Shown here: piece by piece, positions 14,302 to 22,129 of the stretch
Numbering within the stretch: position 1 is the first letter of the stretch
Layout: every line of letters starts with the position of its first letter
DNA from: Bacteroidota bacterium
GTDB lineage: Bacteria; Bacteroidota; Bacteroidia; Flavobacteriales; Weeksellaceae
Direction: 5' to 3'
Assembly: GCA_023448955.1 (NCBI GenBank)
Contig: JAEXJU010000130.1
Location: forward strand, 1-23,689
Length of the DNA stretch: 23,689 bases
Made by a program: the position numbers and the translations under genes
The notes under the pieces: generated by a model
The model's input: only the letters and a program-made list of their open reading frames with translations
What the model was told of the DNA's origin: nothing
The model's database searches: none

Positions 14302-16259
14302 ATGAAATTAAAACAAAACTATTGGGGCAATTACACATTACTGGTTTATTCTTTTTTATTTTATCTGGTATCGTCTTTACTTCTCCGATTTGGATTTTTA
14401 GCAGTCAGTTTTCAAAAGGCTGATTTATCTCTGTTACCTATAATGAAAATTTTTCTTCTGGGATTTTTGTTTGACTTTGGAGTTGGATTATTCTTTCTGC
14501 TACCATACAGTTTTTATCTATTGATTTTTCCTCAGAAATACATAAGGTCTTTATTCAATAAAATTATTACCTACAGCACTTTTATTATTTTTCTTCTTAT
14601 ACATTTATTTTCATTTTTTGCCGAGGTTACATTTTGGCAGGAGTTTGAGAGCCGATTTAATTTTATTGCTGTAGATTATTTGGTATATACTTACGAAGTT
14701 ATTAATAACATAAATGAGTCTTACCCTTTACCCGTTTTGATATCATCGATACTTCTGCTTATGACCTTAATATTTATTTTGTTTTACAAAAGCAAAATAT
14801 TCTTTTTTTCATTTAACGGACAACATAAATTTTCGGTTAGACTAATTGTTTTTTAGGATTTTTCTGCCTTACCATAATATACTCTTTGTTTATCAGTAAT
14901 AGTTTAGCAGATAAAAGTGTCAATCGTTATCAAAATGAAATTTCTAAGGCAGGAATTTATTCGTTTTTCTCCGCCTATAAAAACAATGAAATCAATTACG
15001 ATCATTTTTACAAACTAATTGATAACGAAAGCGCTTTTAAAATAGTTAGAACTGATTTGAACGATAATCAAAGATTTTTCTCAAATAACCTTTCTATAGA
15101 ACGAAAAATATCCAGCAAACAAAATCTTATAAAGCCAAATGTTATAATGATAACAATGGAAAGTTTCAGCGCGGACTTTATGGGTACTTTCGGGAATAAA
15201 CAAGGGCTTACTCCAAATTTAGATTCTTTAGCCGGCGGTGGCATTTTATTCTCACAAATGTATGCTACAGGAACCAGAACAGTGCGTGGAATGGAGGCTT
15301 TGTCGTTAGCTGTCCCACCAACGCCAGGCAACAGTATTGTCAGAAGAGAAGATAATGATCATCTTACAACTATAGGCTCAATTTTTAGTGCACAAGGTTA
15401 CGATAACACATTTATTTATGGAGGAGATGGATATTTTGATAATATGAATAAATATTTTGGAAATAACGGATATGATATTATAGATAAGAAGAGAAATCCT
15501 TTGGCAAAAGAAAACTATCAGGCATTGAGGACGCCGATCAACCAGAAAGAAATTACGTTTGAAAATGCATGGGGGATTTGTGACGAAGATTTATACAATC
15601 AAGTGATTAAACAGGCAGACCAGAAATATAAACAAGGAAAATCTTTTTATGATTTTGTGATGACCACTTCCAATCACCGTCCGTTTACATATCCTGATGG
15701 CAAAATTGATATACCATCCGGTTCGGGTAGGGAAGGTGCAATAAAATATACAGATTATGCTATCGGACAATTCTTTAAAAAAGCTAGAAGTAAGCCGTGG
15801 TTTAAAAATACAGTATTTGTGATTGTAGCTGATCACTGCGCAAGTAGCGCAGGTAAAAATGAAATTGATATTTCCAAATATCATATCCCAGCAATGATTA
15901 TAAATCTTCCGAACCAAAACTCTTTAAAAATTGAAAAAATGTGTTCACAAATTGATCTTTATCCAACTTTATTTGATTTAATGGGATGGAACTACAGAAG
16001 TAACCTTTATGGTAAGAATGTTTTGAGCGACAATTATATTCCTAGAATTTTTGTAAGTACCTATCAAAAGTTGGGATATATGGAAAACGATAAACTTGTG
16101 ATATTGAGCCCTCAGCAGAAAGTGGAAGCTTATTTATATAATAAAACGCAAAATCAACAGATACCAAAGATTTTTTCTGATCAGTATATTAACAAGGCTG
16201 TCGCAAATTATCAAACTGCATATTATCTCTATAAAAATCAAGGTTTGAAACAAAAATAA
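14302..16259 (+). pseudogene. LtaS/EptA-like sulfatase-fold phosphotransferase, split by a frameshift
   Basis: Members of this family move phosphoglycerol or phosphoethanolamine head groups onto envelope polymers or lipid A on the outer face of the inner membrane. Frame one, 14302-14856 (184 residues), holds four membrane helices and stops at TAG 14854. The next frame carries on without a gap through a fifth helix (LGFFCLTIIYSLFISN) into the sulfatase-like domain, ending at 16259. Its metal and catalytic motifs are complete: NVIMITMESFSADFMGTFG, GTRTVRGMEA with the likely nucleophile Thr, and FVIVADHCA. One added T in the T6 run at 14849-14854 would give a normal 652-residue protein. The downstream piece could otherwise start only at TTG 14886 and would lack its membrane anchor. 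It may be a real inactivating mutation, a sequencing error, or slippage. The MgtC gene follows 21 bp later. Confidence 0.8.
14849..14854 (+). other. Frameshift site: T6 run in the LtaS-like gene
   Basis: The upstream frame reads GTT TTT TAG here. The downstream frame reads TTA GGA TTT from 14853. A seventh T, or a -1 slip of the TTT codon, joins them. Confidence 0.8.
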
Positions 16260-16280
16260 TCAAGTAATGTTAGATACAAC

Positions 16281-16733
16281 ATGGATATAAAATTTGAACT
16301 TATTCTTTCAGGCAAATTGCTGCTATCTATATTATTCGGCAGCATTATAGGTTATGAAAGAGAAGCAGCTCATAAAGATGCCGGTATACGAACGTTTGCT
16401 ATTCTTTGCTTGGCATCTTGTCTTTTTGTTGCGGTTGCCTCTCATCTTACAGATGATAAATCAGCGATAGCCAGAATGCTTGCAGCAATTCCGGCAGGAC
16501 TTGGATTTATAAGTGCTGGATTAGCATTAAAAGATAAATCAAGCAATATGCAGGGATTAACAACATCTACAGCACTATGGGCAGCGTCAGCTATTGGAGC
16601 GGCTCTTGCCTTAAATATGTTTTTATTGTCATTTTTAGCAACTGTTCTCACCCTTTTTGTATTAAGCCTGAATAAATTCAAATGGTATAAAAACTGGATT
16701 GCAAAGAAGGAGCAAAGTAAAAATTTAAAATAA
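16281..16733 (+). CDS. MgtC/SapB-family inner-membrane protein
   Basis: This 150-residue protein has about four membrane helices (residues 8-25, 38-58, 66-85, 100-128). The family hallmark is near the N-terminus: SIIGYEREAAHKDAGIRTFA, matching the G-x-ERE-x-x-x-x-xAG-RT pattern, followed by a small-residue helix pair (AAIPAGLGFISAGLALK). It is the short SapB-type form without the C-terminal cytosolic domain of Salmonella MgtC. Members are linked to growth in low magnesium, ATP synthase control and acid or phosphate stress; the exact role of the short form is unclear. It is flanked at 21 and 30 bp by the transferase and the metal ATPase, so these three are likely one operon. Confidence 0.88.
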   Translation: MDIKFELILSGKLLLSILFGSIIGYEREAAHKDAGIRTFAILCLASCLFVAVASHLTDDKSAIARMLAAIPAGLGFISAGLALKDKSSNMQGLTTSTALWAASAIGAALALNMFLLSFLATVLTLFVLSLNKFKWYKNWIAKKEQSKNLK

Positions 16734-16763
16734 AAAATTAAAAATCACTTAAAATATACTTCT

Positions 16764-18824
16764 ATGAAACATCAACACACTTACGATGAGCAAGGTAACC
16801 AGCTTTGCTGTACGCCTCAGGAAGGCAAGATTTATAAGGATGCAGGAGCCAAAAAACTCATTGTTGAGGATAATGGCTGTTGTTCAACAAATGTAAAGAA
16901 AGAAGTACAGCATCATTCCGATGACGATGGACATAACCACGATCATGACAATAGTGATAAGAGTACTTTTCAGATGTTCCTTCCCGCAATAGTTTCATTG
17001 TTATTGCTTCTGTTGGGAATTGCGTTAGATAATTATTTTAAACCAGACTGGTTTAAAGATTGGATTCGTATTGTTTGGTATGCAGCAGCTTATGCCCCTG
17101 TCGGGCTTCCTGTTTTAAAAGAAGCTTTTGAAAGCATTAAGGATGGTGATGTTTTCTCTGAATTCTTTTTGATGAGTATCGCAACTATAGGAGCTTTTAT
17201 AATTGGTGAATATCCTGAAGGTGTAGCTGTTATGTTATTTTATGCTGTAGGGGAAGTTTTTCAAACACTAGCAGTAACAAGAGCAAAAAGTAATATTAAA
17301 GCTCTTCTTGATCAAAGACCGGATGAGGTGACAATTATTGAAAATAACGAAACAAAAACTATTAAAGCTTCCAATGCAGAGATAGGGCAAACCATACAGT
17401 TAAAACCTGGAGAAAAACTTGCTTTGGATGGAGAGCTTATTTCAGATTCAGCATCTTTTAATACGGCAGCACTAACCGGCGAAAGTAAACCTGATACAAA
17501 AAATAAAGGAGAGACTGTTCTTGCAGGGATGATTAATATGAATAGTGTTGCTTTGGTAAAAATCAATACAGCTTATGAGGACAGTAAACTCAGTAAGATT
17601 TTAGAATTGGTTCAAAATGCGACTGCGCAGAAGGCACCTACGGAGCTGTTTATAAGAAGATTTGCAAGAGTTTATACTCCGATTGTTGTTGTGTTAGCAG
17701 TACTGATATGTCTTATTCCATATTTTTTTGTCGATAATTATATTTTTAGAGATTGGTTATACAGAGCTTTGATCTTTCTGGTAATTTCTTGTCCTTGTGC
17801 TTTAGTCATTTCAATTCCTTTAGGGTATTTTGGAGGTATTGGTGCAGCAAGTCGAAACGGAATTTTATTTAAAGGCAGTAATTTTCTAGATAAGATTGCC
17901 GAAATAAAAAATGTTGTGATGGATAAAACCGGTACTATGACGGAAGGAGTATTTAAAGTTCAGGAAGTCGATATTAAATCAGAATTTGATAAAAATGAAA
18001 TCCTTAAGATGGTTAATGTTGTAGAGAGCAAGAGTACCCATCCTGTGGCAACTGCTATCCACGAATATGTTGGCGATTTGGATACATCAATTAATGTTGA
18101 GAATTCTGAGGAAATTGCAGGTCATGGTCTTAAAGCTGTAATCAACGGTAAGGATATACTCGTAGGGAATTTCAAGCTTATGGATAAGTTCAATATTCAA
18201 TATGATGTTGATCCTTCAAAAATTGTTTACACCGTTATTGCAATTGCTTATGATAAAAAATTTGCAGGCTACATAACTATCGCTGATAGTATTAAAGACG
18301 ATGCTAAAAAAACTTTAGAACTGTTACATAATTTAAATGTAAAGGCAACAATGCTTAGTGGTGACAAAACAAGCGTTGTAAAATATGTCGCAGAACAAAT
18401 AGGAATTGACAACGCTTTCGGTGACCTTCTTCCTGAGGATAAAGTGAACAAGGTGAAAGAAATAAAATCCAAAAATGAGAGCGTTGCATTTGTTGGTGAC
18501 GGTGTTAATGATGCCCCAGTGGTTGCTTTAAGTGATGTCGGTATTGCCATGGGCGGCTTAGGGAGTGATGCGACCATTGAGACTGCTGATGTCGTGATTC
18601 AAGATGATAAACCTTCAAAAATACCAATGGCTATTAACATTGGCAAAAAAACTAAAAGAATTGTCTGGCAGAACATCATTTTAGCATTTGTGGTCAAAGC
18701 AATTGTTTTAATTCTTGGAGCCGGAGGATTGGCAACAATGTGGGAAGCTGTTTTTGCAGATGTAGGTGTTGCATTGATTGCAATTCTAAATGCTGTACGC
18801 ATCCAACGAATGAATTTCAAATAA
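16764..18824 (+). CDS. Zn/Cd/Pb-type heavy-metal P1B-ATPase
   Basis: This inner-membrane pump should export Zn2+, Cd2+ or Pb2+ at the cost of ATP. All motifs of the 686-residue protein are present: actuator TGES (238-241), the membrane metal site Cys343-Pro-Cys345 (ISCPCALV), the phosphorylation site DKTGT with Asp387, His426-Pro427 (STHPVAT) and GDGVNDAP (578-585). Asp666 in the last helix (FADVGVA) matches the extra metal ligand of the ZntA/CadA subgroup. The N-terminus is unusual: there is no HMA ferredoxin-like domain, but a 65-residue tail has two CC pairs (15-16, 39-40) and a His/Asp-rich run (50-62). Third gene of the transferase-MgtC-ATPase run. No ArsR or MerR regulator is adjacent. 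Confidence 0.95.
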   Translation: MKHQHTYDEQGNQLCCTPQEGKIYKDAGAKKLIVEDNGCCSTNVKKEVQHHSDDDGHNHDHDNSDKSTFQMFLPAIVSLLLLLLGIALDNYFKPDWFKDWIRIVWYAAAYAPVGLPVLKEAFESIKDGDVFSEFFLMSIATIGAFIIGEYPEGVAVMLFYAVGEVFQTLAVTRAKSNIKALLDQRPDEVTIIENNETKTIKASNAEIGQTIQLKPGEKLALDGELISDSASFNTAALTGESKPDTKNKGETVLAGMINMNSVALVKINTAYEDSKLSKILELVQNATAQKAPTELFIRRFARVYTPIVVVLAVLICLIPYFFVDNYIFRDWLYRALIFLVISCPCALVISIPLGYFGGIGAASRNGILFKGSNFLDKIAEIKNVVMDKTGTMTEGVFKVQEVDIKSEFDKNEILKMVNVVESKSTHPVATAIHEYVGDLDTSINVENSEEIAGHGLKAVINGKDILVGNFKLMDKFNIQYDVDPSKIVYTVIAIAYDKKFAGYITIADSIKDDAKKTLELLHNLNVKATMLSGDKTSVVKYVAEQIGIDNAFGDLLPEDKVNKVKEIKSKNESVAFVGDGVNDAPVVALSDVGIAMGGLGSDATIETADVVIQDDKPSKIPMAINIGKKTKRIVWQNIILAFVVKAIVLILGAGGLATMWEAVFADVGVALIAILNAVRIQRMNFK

Positions 18825-18892
18825 AAATAACATAGCATTCTAATTTCACTAATCACTTAAGAAAAGTTCCAACAAATATCAATTAAAATAAA

Positions 18893-18909
18893 GTTCTCAA
18901 ACCGAGAAC
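18893..18909. promoter_or_regulatory. Small inverted repeat before the PAP2 gene
   Basis: GTTCTC (18893-18898) and GAGAAC (18904-18909) are perfect arms around AAACC, ten bases before the TTG start. No T-run follows, so it is more likely a weak operator than a terminator. It may also be chance. Confidence 0.3.
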
Positions 18910-18967
18910 AGGTTGTTTATTGAAAATATTCAACAAAACTATTTACTCTAATTTTTCAATTAATGCA

Positions 18968-19765
18968 ATGATAATCAATATTATAAATAAGATTCCAGTT
19001 CTTTTTTTTATGCTAGTATGCAATTTGGCTTTAGCACAGGATAGCTTAACAGTAAGTGAAAAAATTGGGGATACGATTGCTGTCCAAAAACCTGAAAATA
19101 ATTTTAGTTATAAGAGACTTATAGCCCCTACAAGTTTAATATCCATAGGAGCGATGAGTTTCGCTATTCCTAAAATGAAAGAATTTGATGCAGGAGTACG
19201 AAAAGAAGTAAAAGACCATAATCTTCATAATTCTACATTGGATAATTATACCCAATTCATACCTGCCGTGATGGTTTATGGATTTAATATTTCAGGTTTG
19301 AAAGGCAAGCATAATTTAAGAGAAAGAACAATTATTCTTGCAACATCGCAGCTAATATCGACAGCAATCGTAATACCTTCAAAATATTTAATTGGAGAAG
19401 AACGCCCAGATAAATCCAACAATATGTCTTTTCCGTCTGGGCATGCAGCAATTGCTTTTTCAACAGCGCAGTTTATGTATAGAGAATATAGAGACAGTAA
19501 TTATTGGCTCAGTTTATCAGGATATCCATTTGCAATATTCACAAGTGTTTACAGAGTTATTAATAACAAACACTGGGTAACAGATGTAGTAGCGGGCGCT
19601 GGGGTAGGAATACTTTCAACCGAATTAGCTTATTGGCTATTTCCGAAAATCAATATGTTTTTATCAGCTAATAAAAACAAAAAATCTGTCTCTATGCTTG
19701 CCCCTCTTTATCAAAAGAATGGTCATAGCAATACTTTTGGGATTAATTATCAGATAACCTTCTAA
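18968..19765 (+). CDS. PAP2-family phosphatase, exported
   Basis: This should remove phosphate from lipid substrates (lipid A, undecaprenyl pyrophosphate or phosphatidate) on the periplasmic side. From ATG 18968 it has 265 residues. A TTG at 18920 would add 16 residues before the same signal segment (KIPVLFFMLVCNLALAQ), so the ATG is the better start. Numbered from the TTG, the phosphatase motifs are K155-x6-R162-P163 (KYLIGEERP), PSGH at 172-175 and R212-x5-H218-x3-D222 (YRVINNKHWVTDVVAG), all complete. Several hydrophobic helices surround them. The C-terminus (TFGINYQITF) ends in Phe with alternating hydrophobics, like an outer-membrane strand. It lies 143 bp after the metal ATPase. The substrate cannot be fixed from sequence. 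Confidence 0.88.
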   Translation: MIINIINKIPVLFFMLVCNLALAQDSLTVSEKIGDTIAVQKPENNFSYKRLIAPTSLISIGAMSFAIPKMKEFDAGVRKEVKDHNLHNSTLDNYTQFIPAVMVYGFNISGLKGKHNLRERTIILATSQLISTAIVIPSKYLIGEERPDKSNNMSFPSGHAAIAFSTAQFMYREYRDSNYWLSLSGYPFAIFTSVYRVINNKHWVTDVVAGAGVGILSTELAYWLFPKINMFLSANKNKKSVSMLAPLYQKNGHSNTFGINYQITF

Positions 19766-19773
19766 TTTAGAAC

Positions 19774-19980
19774 ATGGGATTTAAACGACGTTTTAGAAGA
19801 AAAATTATTCGAAGAGGTAAGCACAGGCTTACTTCTCAAGATCTTTTTTTTATTGTTGGCTGGCTTCTTTTTATGCTCCTTTTGGTAATTCATCAGGTAT
19901 ACAATTTTAATATCAAATATGTTAAGATTCATTCGCATCCTTCGGAAAAAACACACACTCATAATGACGGAAAATGACAA
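19774..19980 (+). CDS. Small single-TM protein with basic head and His-rich tail
   Basis: This 67-residue protein of unknown family starts 8 bp after the PAP2 stop codon, so it is likely translated from the same transcript. It has a very basic N-terminus (MGFKRRFRRKIIRRGKHR), one membrane helix at about 24-46 and a short tail with His53, His55, His61 and His63 (HSHPSEKTHTHND). The positive-inside rule puts the basic head in the cytoplasm and the His tail outside. The tail suggests metal binding, fitting the nearby metal ATPase, but this is inference. An overlapping minus-strand frame of similar length looks like a shadow. Confidence 0.6.
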
Positions 19981-20031
19981 ATTATCAACAAATTTTTTAA
20001 ACCATAATATTAACCCTTTATTTAAATCAAA

Positions 20032-21105
20032 ATGAAAAAACTTGTACTAACTCTTTTGGTAAGCCTTGTATTAAATTCTGTTTATGGACAGGCTCCGTCA
20101 AACTATTATGATGGCACTGCGGGATTATCAGGAGCTTCTTTAAAGTCAAAGTTGAAAACTATCATTACCAACGGCCACCAAGATAATGGCTATGGCAATT
20201 TGCTGACAGCTTTTCAAAGCACAGATAGGGATTATTTCTACGAAAATGATGGAACTGTAATGGATATGTATTCTGAAAATCCGACAGGAACAGATCCATA
20301 TATTTATAATCATGGAGTCAAACAATGTGGAAATTATAGTGTTGAAGGAGACTGTTACAACCGAGAACATGTCGTACCGCAAAGTTTATTTAATCAGAAT
20401 TTACCGATGAGATCTGATGTCCATTTTGTTACACCTACTGACGGAAAAGTCAACGGAATGCGATCAAATTATCCTTTTGGAAAAGTAGGATCAACCTCAT
20501 TTACATCACTAAACGGTTCTAAACTGGGAAGTTCAGTATCTGCAGGTTATGCGGGGACTGTTTTTGAACCAATTGATGAGTTTAAAGGTGATATTGCCAG
20601 AATGATATTATATTTTGTAACCAGATACGAGACGCAGCTATCAGGTTTCAGCAGCGGAAACATATTAGGTAGTACAGCCTACCCTGGCTTACAGACATGG
20701 GAATTAAAACAATTACTCGAGTGGAATAATTTAGATCCTGTTTCTCCTTTTGAGATAGCAAGAAATAATGCGGCATTCACTTACCAAGGTAATAGAAATC
20801 CATACATCGATCGTCCTGAGTTCGTCGCTTTAATTTGGGGTGCTTATATGGGAGTTGCAGATGTAGATTTGTCAAAAAGTCTTGTGATCGTTCCTAATCC
20901 CGTAAAAGATAATAAGATTTATGTGTTAGGCGGAAAAAATCTAGGACAATATAAAATTGCTTTGATTTATAATATGACTGGTCAATTAGTACAGACAATT
21001 GAAAATCCATTTCAAAAAGATAATACAATTATTCTTACAGATCTTCCTAAGGGTATTTATATTTTGATAACTGGCGATCTGAATACAAAGTTTATTATAA
21101 AATAA
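20032..21105 (+). CDS. Secreted endonuclease I with T9SS sorting domain
   Basis: This 357-residue extracellular DNase/RNase belongs to the EndA/endonuclease I family (beta-beta-alpha metal fold). It has a signal peptide at 1-19 (cut after SVYG, before QAPSNYYDG). The catalytic region is residues 90-260, with NREHVVPQS (110-118, His113 as general base) and SDVHFVTPTDGKVNGMRSNY, which supplies the metal-binding and framing residues. The C-terminal domain (about 280-357) has the type A T9SS sorting pattern: VIVPNPVKDNKIYV, then YNMTGQLVQTI, then LPKGIYILI and a final Lys. It should thus be exported through the Sec and type IX systems and released or anchored at the surface. It is the last gene before attR, apparently intact. 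Secretion requires a host T9SS, not encoded here. Confidence 0.92.
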   Translation: MKKLVLTLLVSLVLNSVYGQAPSNYYDGTAGLSGASLKSKLKTIITNGHQDNGYGNLLTAFQSTDRDYFYENDGTVMDMYSENPTGTDPYIYNHGVKQCGNYSVEGDCYNREHVVPQSLFNQNLPMRSDVHFVTPTDGKVNGMRSNYPFGKVGSTSFTSLNGSKLGSSVSAGYAGTVFEPIDEFKGDIARMILYFVTRYETQLSGFSSGNILGSTAYPGLQTWELKQLLEWNNLDPVSPFEIARNNAAFTYQGNRNPYIDRPEFVALIWGAYMGVADVDLSKSLVIVPNPVKDNKIYVLGGKNLGQYKIALIYNMTGQLVQTIENPFQKDNTIILTDLPKGIYILITGDLNTKFIIK

Positions 21106-21247
21106 ATCAATAAAAAAGATTATTTATAAAATACTGTTCTAAGTCAAAAAAATTATAATATTGGTTAGATTGTAAATTATAATATCTCCCATTAGTTGAG
21201 AAGGTTTTTATGTGTAAATATTTAATACATAAATAAAGAATAACTTT
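21106..21247. other. Right-end non-coding region of the element
   Basis: There is no gene in these 142 bp. AAATTATAATAT occurs twice in direct orientation, 21150-21161 and 21174-21185 (24 bp apart), and an imperfect palindrome lies at 21209-21231. By analogy with the repeat beside attL, these could be arm-type integrase sites, but the sequence is very AT-rich and chance is possible. Confidence 0.35.
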
Positions 21248-21266
21248 TTTGTACCATATTTGTACC
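21248..21266. repeat. Right attachment repeat (attR core)
   Basis: An identical copy of the 19-bp TTTGTACC-ATA-TTTGTACC site at 5397-5415, in the same orientation. It lies after the last cargo gene and before host-type intergenic sequence with two terminators. Confidence 0.75.
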
Positions 21267-21384
21267 ATAAAAATATAACTATTTGATTTATAGTAGTTAT
21301 TATATTAGAAGAAGTGAAATAAGACTTAATAAGTCAGATCATATAGAAAATCCCTGAGCGAAAGCTCGGGGATTTTTTTTTGTC
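21267..21384 (+). ncRNA. Possible small RNA beside attR
   Basis: This gene-free stretch can form three successive stems: ATAACTA (21275-21281) / TAGTTAT (21294-21300), GACTT (21323-21327) / AAGTC (21331-21335), and the strong terminator at 21349-21374. No protein gene precedes this terminator outside the element. A weak promoter would use TTTG inside the att core (21259-21262) and TATTTG at 21280-21285. This is only a candidate; the terminator may simply end read-through from the endonuclease gene. Confidence 0.3.
21349..21383 (+). terminator. Rho-independent terminator right of attR
   Basis: The 11-bp stem AATCCCTGAGC (21349-21359) / GCTCGGGGATT (21364-21374) has one T-G wobble and a GAAA tetraloop, followed by a long T-run. 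Very strong by eye. Confidence 0.9.
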
Positions 21385-21540
21385 ATCTGCATAAATAAGA
21401 AATTATCAATGTGAGGTTATTTAAATTTTAACAAAACAATAACATTTTTTTATAATATTTTAAAACTTTATGGCTCACTATTTGCAATTTCAATAAACGA
21501 TTCTCATGTTTAATTTGAGTTTTCATGGTTATTAGTTTTT

Positions 21541-21566
21541 ACCCAGCTTCGGCTGGGTTTTTTTGT
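21541..21566 (+). terminator. Second rho-independent terminator before the 21586 gene
   Basis: The stem ACCCAGC (21541-21547) / GCTGGGT (21552-21558) has a TTCG tetraloop and is followed by TTTTTT. The 157 bp between this and the previous terminator hold no ORF or tRNA that I can see, so this terminator has no obvious gene and may end another short transcript. Confidence 0.85.
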
Positions 21567-21585
21567 TTATATTTAACTAAAAAAA

Positions 21586-22080
21586 ATGAAAAACTATATC
21601 ATACCTATCTTATTAGTTGCTAATTTTTATCAATCGCAAATTACTAGTAGAGATAAAATATTCACTTTAGCTAAAGAGGAATACGAGAACCTAAAAACAT
21701 ATCTCACATCAAAAAATATTACTATAAAAGATACAATAATAATTAAATATGATTATAAAAATGAGTCCTGCTGGAATCTCCTAGATGAGCAATCAGATTC
21801 GAGAATTAAAAATGTTTTGCAGAATTTTAAGAAGCATATTGAAAACTTCAATAATAAGCATCCGGAAGCGATAGCAATCAATTTTAGAGAGCCTGGTCGT
21901 AATTTTAATAAATTAAAGCTTTGGGATGACTCAATAATCATTGATGAAAATCTTTTCCTGAAAAATACAATCTTTAAAAAGAAAAGAATGTGTGGAAATT
22001 CTGCCATTATACTTAATGATGGCTCTTATGTATTAAGATCTTCTGACCCTCATTTTGATTTATTAGATGCAATAAAATAA
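21586..22080 (+). CDS. Secreted hypothetical protein
   Basis: I do not recognise this 164-residue protein. Its N-terminus (MKNYIIPILLVANFYQSQ) looks like a signal peptide cut near residue 18, with no lipobox, so it should be periplasmic or outer-membrane associated. The mature part is helical in the middle (residues 70-95) with Cys62 (ESCWNLLDE) and Cys136 (RMCGNSAII), which could form one disulfide. Its end (SYVLRSSDPHFDLLDAIK) looks compact and soluble. A near-consensus -7 box (TATATTTA, 21568-21575) lies directly upstream, so the gene is probably monocistronic. It is outside the att repeats but as AT-rich as the element. Confidence 0.7.
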   Translation: MKNYIIPILLVANFYQSQITSRDKIFTLAKEEYENLKTYLTSKNITIKDTIIIKYDYKNESCWNLLDEQSDSRIKNVLQNFKKHIENFNNKHPEAIAINFREPGRNFNKLKLWDDSIIIDENLFLKNTIFKKKRMCGNSAIILNDGSYVLRSSDPHFDLLDAIK

Positions 22081-22101
22081 TTGGACTTTTATAGTATTTA
22101 A

Positions 22102-22109
22102 TATCTTTG
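22102..22109 (+). promoter_or_regulatory. -7 promoter box of the NA37 gene
   Basis: TATCTTTG is an exact TAnnTTTG match, 20 bp before the ATG. A partial -33 (TTGG, 22081-22084) is 17 bp upstream of it. Confidence 0.65.
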
Positions 22110-22129
22110 CAACCCTAAAAACAAAAACA

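Larger units (their letters stand above)
5397..21266. mobile_element. Integrative element of about 15.9 kb next to dnaK
   Basis: The element is bounded by identical 19-bp direct repeats at 5397-5415 and 21248-21266. A tyrosine integrase lies within 0.7 kb of the left repeat. Inside are an excisionase-like HTH protein, integrase, two orphan genes, an AbiEi-like gene, hipBA, an HTH/DUF3853/Rep-like/primase block, and cargo (LtaS/EptA-like transferase, MgtC, P-type ATPase, PAP2, endonuclease I). The interior is visibly more AT-rich than dnaK and the NA37 gene outside. No relaxase, coupling protein, T4SS, capsid, portal or terminase gene is present. It could be a mobilizable island that relies on other elements, a phage satellite or a degraded ICE. 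The limits rest on the repeat pair and integrase position; there is no empty-site comparison. Confidence 0.8.

Noticed and set aside
19762..19980. Minus-strand 72-codon frame opposite the small His-tailed protein.
   Set aside because: The plus-strand frame starts with ATG 8 bp after the PAP2 stop and has a clear head-helix-tail layout; the minus frame has no promoter, partner or recognisable layout.
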